Part shown: positions 7,401 through 12,689 of the stretch, piece by piece
How the letters are laid out: each line of letters starts with the position of its first letter
How positions within the stretch are numbered: position 1 is the stretch's first letter
NCBI GenBank assembly: GCA_900128395.1
Contig: LT649840.1
Location: 1-12,689, forward strand
Direction: 5' to 3'
Origin: Stramenopiles sp. TOSAG23-2
Lineage: Eukaryota > Sar
DNA: 12,689 nt
Position numbers and translations under genes: made by a program
The notes under the pieces: generated by a model
What the model saw: the letters and a program-made list of their open reading frames with translations, nothing else
Database searches by the model: none
Told to the model about the DNA's origin: nothing

Positions 7401-9750
7401 TGATCGTTTGAGGCCTTACATGTTAAGACGCCTGAAAGAAGATGTAGAAAAAAGTATTCCAGCAAAAGAGGAGACAATCGTTAATGTTGAATTAACAATC
7501 AAGCAGAAAAAGTATTACCGCGCAATTTTTGAAAGGAATAGAGGTGTATTAACCGGTGGTGTTAAAAAATCAAATGGTAAAGTTGGTGTTACGGGTGAGA
7601 AACGAAAATCTGGCCCGTCGCTTATTAATTTAGAAATGCAAATGAGAAAATGTTGTTGTCACCCATATATGATCGATGGTGTTGAAGCAAACGAGACAGA
7701 TGAATGCTTTAAGAAAAGCCTTGCGGAAGGAAAGGCCACTACGCGTGCTAATGAAATTGAGCATATGATACATTGCAGTGGCAAAATGATTTTGCTACAT
7801 AAATTGTTTCCAAAGTTACGCAAAGAGGGACATCGTATTTTAATATTTTCGCAATTCAGAGGCATGCTTGGGTTAATAGGTTTGTTGTTGGAATATCATG
7901 GATTGCGATATGAACGATTAGATGGAATGGTACGTGGTATTGAAAGGCAACGTGCAATTGACAGGTTTGATACAGATACTGACATTTTTGCCTTTCTATT
8001 GTCAACGAAGGCTGGCGGCGTAGGTTTAAATTTACAATCAGCAGATACTGTAATCATTTATGATAGTGACTGGAATCCACAAAATGATATACAGGCACAA
8101 GCGCGTGCACATCGCATTGGGCAAACAACGTCTGTCCGTGTGTATCGATTAGTGACGAACAAAACATATGAAGCGGAAATGTTCGCTAGAGCATCTCGAA
8201 AATTAGGATTGTCAACAGCAGTTTTTCGTCACGGTTCTTTAGAAGGAAACACGACTGGGTCATTAGAAGATGATGTTGACGATCAAAGCACTAATAGTGG
8301 TGGTATGATGTCCTTATTGACAATGGACAAAGATGAAGTAGAAATGCTATTACGTTATGGTGCTTATGCGATCTTGGATAAAGACGATTCATCTGCAGAA
8401 CAATTTACAGAAGCGACGATTGATAAATTATTAGAAAAGAGCACTACTATCAGGTACGGGGGTAAAACAGATGATAATCCTAGAAATAGTAATGATAAGG
8501 ATAATGATCGTACCCAAGGCAGTAGCAGCACATCAACGACTACTACTACTACCACTACAATCGCTACACGCACTTCTGAAACAAAAAAATCTTCGGTGCC
8601 ATCACTATCTTTAGCAAAGGCGTCTTTTATGGCATCTACCGAGGATGGCGATATTAATTTTGGGGATGAAAACTTTTGGGAGAAAGTTTTAGGTCCAAAA
8701 CCAGTAGATCGTTTAATGAAATTCATTCGCGACGGGCAATTAGAAAAGGCTACAGAAGACGAAACTCGAAATTTTTTACATGAAGTTGGAGAAATGGCAC
8801 GAGGGATGTGGTTGCGCCAAGCAGAAGGGAGGAAACACGAAGATGCGGAGGGTATCATGAATGTTTTAATTGAACTTAAAGTACGTGGAAGAAAGGCAAA
8901 TGTTGCACATGGAAAGTTAGATCAACGCGAATTGGCTGCATATTGGATTGATGTCATCGAAAATTCTAGAAGAAGAAGAAACAAACTTGCAAAATCATAT
9001 AAAAACGCCAAACCTATAAATGTTTATGGAAAAAAATGGGGTTTATATGGTTACAGCGATGACGAATATGATGACAGCGAAGAAGCATCTAGTATTGTTG
9101 CTAATGGGCATAACAACAAGAGTAATGACGTTACCTTTATATCCGATGATGAAGAAATGATAGACGTAGAGAATGGGAAAAAATCAATTATTGACGAACC
9201 ATTTGATGAAGAGAATGAAGTTTCTGGCTACGTTTCAGGTATTTCTTTGCGGATTAATACAACTGACTTTTCAAACATTAGAAAAAAAGATTTTGAAGTT
9301 GTAAAACTGCCAAAAATATTGCGTGGTGGTCAATTTGTAATGAGAAACATAACGAAAGAAAGTGATAAATTGAAAGTATCGCAAGCAATAAAAGTGCTGA
9401 AAATGCTATTGATGGATCCTCAAAGTTTAGCTTTTCGTTTCCCTATTGATACTAGCAAATTATTTGACTATGACAAATATATCAAAGAGGATCATTGCTT
9501 AATGTCTATTTTAGAAAGTTTGAAAAATGGATTGTACGGTCGTGCAAATAGTAATGAAACATTTGTAAGCTCGCAATTTTTTCGTGATTTAAATTTAGTT
9601 TGGTATAATTGTATTTTATATAACAAAGATGGTTCATTCATAACTGAAATTGCTAAACGCATGCATAAAAAGGCAGATATGTTACTTGGTGGATATTTTC
9701 ATTTAAATCGCTCGGGGATTCAAACGAAGAACTCTGAAGCTGTGAAATAG
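4489..9750 (+). CDS. CHD6-9/Kismet-like chromodomain Snf2 remodeller with C-terminal bromodomain
   Basis: A nuclear ATP-driven nucleosome remodeller expected to read histone tails. Seen in 1,753 residues: an acidic N-terminus (1-60); an unassigned globular region (about 100-320); a Lys/Arg-rich linker; two chromodomains (about 562-633 and 650-722, the second with YLVKWKNLSYALSTWEEE); a Snf2 motor with Walker A DEMGLGKT (K788), DEAH (897-900), SGKM...ILIFSQF and QARAHRIGQ (arginines 1206 and 1209); a DEVEMLLRYGAYAIL block (about 1282-1296) and a KASF...NFW block (about 1377-1397), both typical of CHD6-9; a Thr run and a poly-acidic stretch; and a C-terminal bromodomain-like region (about 1630-1738) with FPID, NCILYN (acetyl-lysine Asn about N1712) and KDGSFI. 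An in-frame TAG upstream (4471-4473) and CAAATGGC context support the start. No intron or frameshift is seen. The last 14 codons fall in a tandem duplication. Confidence 0.95.
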   Translation: MASDEEWVPSGNDEEEDDSEMMIVDDEKKDVNEDEEIIDNLKNNDAEKEKEVPKQVENKTDESIGKAVVNVRSINDNIPLEDLEFKYNVKARAKGKENKRLQGQFTPLIVHNGFFRGHASVGRVVPWKAAPCLKLRNVMAVCEGGKEGDETSVKVIGYTYDVPVINYQPKGGLCWNITGLSPDNSSNQRYAPKKLIRTTPLHNRVTEKPNNFTIFTEYNTLPFETFNFNTIRHNFKGKRKPGDPLYNKTECEELGAMRPFDYIMRLNNTDEIGQKSFNHIVKKILSVEPNKIAFIGMYRPKLKKYWPPTLELGRLCIKHRDLKRRSKRKNYGKSSTNASFDGRRTAYIRTRPLPLLQSQVVLHVNAAEDDNEIVEKQSDNAIGEVAVVVEKDEELLEKKRQEEVKKRARKILRTHFTRKKRYRDQLRAQIMALKYLLGNENPPPKLLADVLQQGADGNEFGSSVDTRGRVKRWNRTHGDSSKRRSGKRRYRLTKKSTADGDESWNSRASRGGGRPKKRAKRPTEEVITLEQYGGIKEDFELAKKIRRQKKQRQAYELSKRRLEIIIACRLRDLSSSEGGGQTIEFLVKFKRESYLTGCLWVEPSMIAMEGDTDGCEAMDDWLRDEDTVVEQWENAKVKARTDYFKPEWTEIDRILACRVDYETVQMRGEYGSVLKGQTTSKESRKYLVKWKNLSYALSTWEEEDAIEDEGKIAQFHRFNYPPRLKNAPPIFFRDVRPPASAWAKYNSSPIYKDGLKLRPYQVEGLNWLNFCWFQRRSCILADEMGLGKTVQAVSFLEHLKTRQNVRGPFLVIAPLATLEHWKREFESWTDLNVVLYHASEGGRETREMIQKYEWHYPTGTREQQQLIKFNVLLTSYELVSSDFDDLFPIDWRCIIVDEAHRLKNLDSQLALSLNEYHFDHLVLMTGTPLQNDMLELWALLHFIEPENFSNAQAFVDQFGQMTDANSLAALHDRLRPYMLRRLKEDVEKSIPAKEETIVNVELTIKQKKYYRAIFERNRGVLTGGVKKSNGKVGVTGEKRKSGPSLINLEMQMRKCCCHPYMIDGVEANETDECFKKSLAEGKATTRANEIEHMIHCSGKMILLHKLFPKLRKEGHRILIFSQFRGMLGLIGLLLEYHGLRYERLDGMVRGIERQRAIDRFDTDTDIFAFLLSTKAGGVGLNLQSADTVIIYDSDWNPQNDIQAQARAHRIGQTTSVRVYRLVTNKTYEAEMFARASRKLGLSTAVFRHGSLEGNTTGSLEDDVDDQSTNSGGMMSLLTMDKDEVEMLLRYGAYAILDKDDSSAEQFTEATIDKLLEKSTTIRYGGKTDDNPRNSNDKDNDRTQGSSSTSTTTTTTTTIATRTSETKKSSVPSLSLAKASFMASTEDGDINFGDENFWEKVLGPKPVDRLMKFIRDGQLEKATEDETRNFLHEVGEMARGMWLRQAEGRKHEDAEGIMNVLIELKVRGRKANVAHGKLDQRELAAYWIDVIENSRRRRNKLAKSYKNAKPINVYGKKWGLYGYSDDEYDDSEEASSIVANGHNNKSNDVTFISDDEEMIDVENGKKSIIDEPFDEENEVSGYVSGISLRINTTDFSNIRKKDFEVVKLPKILRGGQFVMRNITKESDKLKVSQAIKVLKMLLMDPQSLAFRFPIDTSKLFDYDKYIKEDHCLMSILESLKNGLYGRANSNETFVSSQFFRDLNLVWYNCILYNKDGSFITEIAKRMHKKADMLLGGYFHLNRSGIQTKNSEAVK

Positions 9751-9918
9751 TGCGTGGTATAAGAAAGAAAAGTGTGAGTGTTGTGTTGTGTGTTTGTGTG
9801 TGTGTGTTCAAACCGCTCGGGGATTCAAACGAAGAACTCTGAAGCTGTGAAATAGTGCGTGGTATAAGAAAGAAAAGTGTGAGTGTTGTGTTGTGTGTTT
9901 GTGTGTGTGTGTTCAAAC
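9709..9918. repeat. Perfect 105-bp tandem duplication across the CHD stop codon
   Basis: Copies at 9709-9813 and 9814-9918 read identically by eye. The unit starts exactly on codon 1741, contains the last 13 sense codons and TAG (9748-9750), and runs into 63 nt of GT-rich 3' UTR. Because the true stop is in the first copy, the protein is unchanged and the second copy is untranslated. The identity suggests a recent event, or an assembly error. Confidence 0.95.
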
Positions 9919-10321
9919 AGTGTATAACACTAATCAGTCACATTATATTTTAATATATCGTATATTGAGATTTTATTATTTTATTAACGTCGTACCGAAG
10001 TTTGTGTAGTAAATTGTAAATTTTTCTTTTTGAAGAGTAAAAAGAATTATCAACTGTTGAGTAAAATTTAGATTTTAACCATCATATATTTTGTGAGAGT
10101 TCGTATGCATCATATCATACATTTTTTAAAATACGCGCATACTTTATTGTGTACAAAATATTTTTTTAAATTTAAAAATATATTTTTAATATATATTATA
10201 TTAATAAAAAAATAAAATACGACCACGTACATTAATATTTTGTCTGTTTGAGAAAGTGGTAAAATATCAAAATCAACTTTCTTGTGTGCGTGGTGCGTGT
10301 GTGAGTGTTTATTTCTTCTTT
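9751..10321. other. Convergent intergenic region after the CHD gene
   Basis: This holds the 3' ends of the CHD gene and of the oppositely oriented membrane-protein gene. It starts with the GT-rich tails of the 105-bp duplication, which resemble downstream polyadenylation elements. The rest is AT-rich with a 16-bp perfect palindrome of T/A runs (10163-10178), forward AATAAA at 10203-10208 and 10211-10216, and reverse-strand AATAAA (read as TTTATT) at 10143-10148 and 10308-10313. No coding frame is convincing. Poly(A) assignments rest on the hexamer alone. Confidence 0.55.
10163..10178. repeat. 16-bp T/A-only palindrome between convergent genes
   Basis: Five T, AAATTT, five A read the same on both strands. 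The position, between two genes that transcribe toward each other, would suit a bidirectional 3' end element. In DNA this AT-rich a palindrome of this length can arise by chance, so confidence in any function is low. Confidence 0.4.
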
Positions 10322-11332
10322 TTATATTGATGTCTTTCCTGCACGTTCATGCATTGGATTGATAACGTCTTCTCCAAAGCTTTCTGATCTTTTTCTAGTT
10401 GCCAAATCAACATGTAAGGCAGCTTTTTTTTCAAAATTGCAACATCTATTGCAAGTTCCCACAACACTCCTACCAAGTAATAATAATAAAGCCCAGTAAC
10501 CTCCAAATTTTGATAATATGCCAAACACATCACTTGATGGGACTAATCTGACAATTGATTCATCTGCAGTCATTCTGATGTAAAATTTCATGAATGAATC
10601 CGGCGGGCCACCACTTGGCAAAGCTTGAAGCGATTTGTACGCTGGTTCATATTTAACAAATGTTAAATCGGAATATTCCCTATTCAATTCTTTTATTTTA
10701 ATTGTCCAATGTTGAACTATGATACGTCGCACTCTATGATATACATCAATTTTCTGTTGGGTATTGTGCATGTATAAAAATCTACTACTTTTCATATTTG
10801 CAGATGTAGGTATGTCGCGCTCATATGTCTGTCCTCCGGAAACCAATGCTGATACATTATGCTGGACATTTTCTTCATAAATTGAACATTCAGCTTCTCT
10901 TACCCAAGCACTAACCTTGTTTGGGTCTTGATGACATTTATCCCCAATCGTAGTGCTTTTATTTCCATCCCATGGACAACTCTCAACCTCTACTTGTAAA
11001 TACTTATATTTATCTTTTTCATAAACTCCTTCTAATGCATATGAATCGGAATCTACACAATGTAAATGATGTGACTCGCTTTGGAAAAACATCCCATAAT
11101 CATTGCTAAAATGTTGAAAGATGGTAAATTCTATCCAAGTCCAACTAGTGATGATTTGTAAAAACATTATTACACGCGACGGTGTATATAACAGGAGGTC
11201 ATTGACACGTTTTGTGTGAGATACGGTAGATATTATTAATATTGGCTCAGTCACTGGTATTCTTTTGAGAGTAGGAATTGTGCAACTTGTCATGAGTGTA
11301 GAAAATGAAAAATTTAAAACATCTCGGTACAT
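10322..11332 (-). CDS. Two-pass membrane protein with cysteine-containing loop, channel-like topology
   Basis: I do not recognise the family with confidence. The 336 residues show an N-terminal segment without a signal peptide, one hydrophobic span at about 53-73, a large hydrophilic loop (about 75-265) with cysteines 92, 119, 133 and 149 and possible N-glycosylation sites at N124 and N159, then a second hydrophobic span (about 269-293) with FGGYWALLLLLGRS, followed at once by CNRCC (294-298), a likely lipid-attachment or metal site, and a basic tail of about 40 residues. Two spans around a cysteine-rich loop, with a GG motif entering the second span, is the layout of ENaC/ASIC and P2X channels, but I see no signature that decides between them, and the resemblance may be only topological. 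The start is supported by a TAA directly before the ATG. It is convergent with the CHD gene. Confidence 0.75.
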   Translation of the reverse strand: MYRDVLNFSFSTLMTSCTIPTLKRIPVTEPILIISTVSHTKRVNDLLLYTPSRVIMFLQIITSWTWIEFTIFQHFSNDYGMFFQSESHHLHCVDSDSYALEGVYEKDKYKYLQVEVESCPWDGNKSTTIGDKCHQDPNKVSAWVREAECSIYEENVQHNVSALVSGGQTYERDIPTSANMKSSRFLYMHNTQQKIDVYHRVRRIIVQHWTIKIKELNREYSDLTFVKYEPAYKSLQALPSGGPPDSFMKFYIRMTADESIVRLVPSSDVFGILSKFGGYWALLLLLGRSVVGTCNRCCNFEKKAALHVDLATRKRSESFGEDVINPMHERAGKTSI

Positions 11333-11591
11333 TTATTATTTTTTTAAAAATTACGAACGTATTTAAATACGAGTATATTTTACGGTGTAATATAATTAAT
11401 ACGAGTAATATTATACGTATCATGTACGAGTATTTTATATACGAGTGCGTAAAATATTGTGTACGCGAAGTATATATTTTTTTTTATTTTAAAAAAATAA
11501 AGAAATGTTTTTTTTATAATAATAATAAATTAATACACGATTTTAACCACATACTTCGTATGACATATTATATTTTTATACGAATTCGTAT
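11333..11591. promoter_or_regulatory. Upstream region of the two-pass membrane gene with TACGAGTA cluster
   Basis: This lies upstream of the minus-strand membrane gene and downstream of the next minus-strand gene, so it should hold the promoter of one and the poly(A) site of the other. It has TACGAGTA at 11368-11375, 11400-11407 and 11425-11432, a near copy TACGAGTG at 11440-11447, a 14-bp palindrome at 11578-11591, and a reverse-strand AATAAA at 11483-11488. The recurring octamer is a candidate binding site, but its role is inferred only from its recurrence. Confidence 0.4.
11578..11591. repeat. 14-bp perfect palindrome ATACGAATTCGTAT
   Basis: The sequence equals its own reverse complement over 14 bp. 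Its right end touches the first base of the 139-bp tandem duplication (11592). It could be a dimer-binding site or a weak spot where the duplication began; neither is demonstrated. Confidence 0.55.
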
Positions 11592-11869
11592 TTTTAGTAT
11601 CTTGCTCTTTCTCTTCACAATTCCAAATTCTCCTCAATGTTTTGCTTTGGAACTTCTTTTTTTGGTGTCATGTTTGGTGAATCTAGAAATGTTCCCAACA
11701 ACTGGGTCTCATCAAAACTTACATTTCCACTTTTAGTATCTTGCTCTTTCTCTTCACAATTCCAAATTCTCCTCAATGTTTTGCTTTGGAACTTCTTTTT
11801 TTGGTGTCATGTTTGGTGAATCTAGAAATGTTCCCAACAACTGGGTCTCATCAAAACTTACATTTCCAC
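11592..11869. repeat. Perfect 139-bp tandem duplication across a stop codon
   Basis: Copies at 11592-11730 and 11731-11869 read identically by eye, including a run of seven T. The unit contains the last 38 codons of the minus-strand gene with its TGA (11754-11756), plus 23 nt past the stop. In the reading direction of that gene the first copy met (11869 to 11731) is translated to its normal stop. The second copy (11730 to 11592) is a spare, untranslated gene end in the 3' UTR. At 139 bp the unit is not a multiple of three, but as the stop comes first no frame is disturbed. Confidence 0.95.
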
Positions 11870-12689
11870 TATCTTTACTATCACTACGTAATTTTGATAT
11901 TCTATCAGTATCATTATTCTCATATATCGATTCATTTGATATTCCCAACATGGAATTTCTAAATTCACTAAAATCTGCTTCATGATTATTTTGTTGTTGT
12001 GCGTCTGGCACCATAGGATTTAAGTGCATGTTTCCAATCATTGAATTTATCGATGAGTAGTATTCTTGTTGGTTAAAATTTAAATATGGATTATTCATAC
12101 CATTATTTGTATTTGCATTAAATTGATTATTGTTATGTAATGAATCGGAGGATAAAGATGATGAAGTTTCCATAGACTTGGTTTGATTTACAAATAATGC
12201 ATCAAAATATCCACCGGTTGGTTTACCCCATGTTGATTCTTGCTGCCATGATGATGGTGATATAGATGTTGAACGATTGGGATAAGTAACATCTGATTTA
12301 GCGTCCTGGCCTTCTCCCCATACTTTTAATAAATTTTCTGGGACTTCTTTTTGATCATTGATGCTACTTTCATGATCTTTTGATAATTTATTTTGACTTA
12401 TTTCTTGCGTATCAGATAAACCATTATCAGTTTCCTTTTTCTCTGCTTCTGCCTTGTCTTTTGCATTTTGTTTGTACTGCTCTAATAATCTTTCTTGTTC
12501 TTCCAACAATTCTTTGTGCTCTAAGTTATAGTGTGGCTCATCTAAAAATTCATCATCATTTCCCGCATTTGCTTTTTGTTTGCTTTTTGTTTGTTTTGAT
12601 TTCTTCGTTGGAGTAATAGTATTACTAGCAATGGAACTTTCAGCTTTTTTAAGACTTCTTCCTGTTTCATTATTAATATTTTTTACGTG
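11754..12689 (-). CDS. Asn/Ser-rich low-complexity protein with coiled coil, C-terminal part (5' end beyond window)
   Basis: An open frame runs from the right edge to TGA at 11754-11756, giving 311 visible residues and no start codon that must be used, so the gene begins outside the window. The order is: a Lys/Ser/Thr-rich basic segment, an acidic patch (GNDDEFLDEPHYN), a charged coiled-coil-like helix (HKELLEEQERLLEQYKQ onward), then a disordered stretch rich in Asn, Ser and Gln with a WGKPTGGYFDALF motif, and a C-terminal tail with DETQLLGTFLDSPNMTPKK. No enzymatic motif is seen and I recognise no family. Such composition is common in scaffold, RNA-binding or trafficking adaptors, but that is a guess. 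The last 38 codons are duplicated downstream in the 3' UTR. Confidence 0.75.
   Translation of the reverse strand, partial: HVKNINNETGRSLKKAESSIASNTITPTKKSKQTKSKQKANAGNDDEFLDEPHYNLEHKELLEEQERLLEQYKQNAKDKAEAEKKETDNGLSDTQEISQNKLSKDHESSINDQKEVPENLLKVWGEGQDAKSDVTYPNRSTSISPSSWQQESTWGKPTGGYFDALFVNQTKSMETSSSLSSDSLHNNNQFNANTNNGMNNPYLNFNQQEYYSSINSMIGNMHLNPMVPDAQQQNNHEADFSEFRNSMLGISNESIYENNDTDRISKLRSDSKDSGNVSFDETQLLGTFLDSPNMTPKKEVPKQNIEENLEL

Noticed and set aside
8364-8858. A 164-codon minus-strand open frame inside the CHD gene
   Set aside because: Its Val-rich run is the antisense of the Thr repeat. It is a shadow of the sense frame.
9800-9850. tRNA-like B box (TTCAAAC near GGGGATTC)
   Set aside because: No A box, acceptor stem or anticodon arm can be placed around it, and it overlaps coding codons in the first copy.
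9653-9916. An 87-codon minus-strand frame with a repeated HTQTHNTTLTLFF segment
   Set aside because: The protein repeat is only the 105-bp DNA duplication read antisense, including the GT run.
10285-10310. Possible diverged third copy of the CHD 3' duplication (shared GTGCGTGG and GTGTGAGTGTT words)
   Set aside because: Shared words are short and GT-rich; such similarity is expected between simple sequences and the middle of the unit is missing.
11305-11985. Plus-strand frames of 60-143 codons over the 139-bp duplication
   Set aside because: They are antisense to the coding end of the right-hand gene or lie in AT-rich spacer, and repeat only because the DNA does.
12507-12509. TTG as the start of the right-hand minus-strand gene
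   Set aside because: The same frame stays open without a stop to the right edge at 12689, so the gene simply continues outside the window; a TTG start is not needed.

Overview
The window looks like nuclear DNA of a compact, AT-rich, intron-poor unicellular eukaryote. The proteins are purely eukaryotic (Rho GTPase regulation, chromodomain chromatin remodelling). The reading frames run for up to 1,753 codons with no visible intron. Intergenic DNA is very AT-rich and full of TA, CT and GT simple repeats. The domain mix (a myosin-free MyTH4 protein, a chromodomain remodeller ending in a bromodomain) fits a protist or microalga better than an animal, fungus or land plant. A stramenopile-type alga is only a guess; nothing here fixes the lineage.

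Layout, left to right. (1) 225-2735 (+): an 836-residue MyTH4-PH-RhoGAP protein, probably a Rho/Rac GTPase-activating protein working at membrane or cytoskeleton. (2) 3339-3890 (-): a 183-residue orphan with a CxCx3CxC cluster and a basic helical tail, convergent with gene 1. (3) 4489-9750 (+): a 1,753-residue chromodomain helicase of the CHD6-9/Kismet-like type, with tandem chromodomains, a complete Snf2 ATPase motor and, unusually, a C-terminal bromodomain. It is divergent from gene 2. (4) 10322-11332 (-): a 336-residue protein with two predicted membrane segments flanking a cysteine-containing loop, a topology like ENaC/ASIC or P2X channels but not assignable to either. (5) 11754-12689 (-): the last 311 residues of a low-complexity, Asn/Ser-rich protein whose start lies beyond the right edge. 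About 80% of the window is coding.

The five genes do not form an obvious pathway and there is no operon logic; they read as ordinary neighbours in a compact genome. The most striking non-coding feature is a pair of perfect tandem duplications, 105 bp and 139 bp. Each spans the stop codon of a different gene (3 and 5), so the true stop stays in place and a spare copy of the 3' coding end plus early 3' UTR lies just downstream. Other points are the bromodomain on the CHD protein, an 8-bp satellite-like array (4206-4303) whose units alternate between CCAG and its reverse complement CTGG, and a cluster of TACGAGTA/TACTCGTA octamers in intergenic DNA. I see no convincing tRNA, rRNA, transposon, CRISPR or viral gene.
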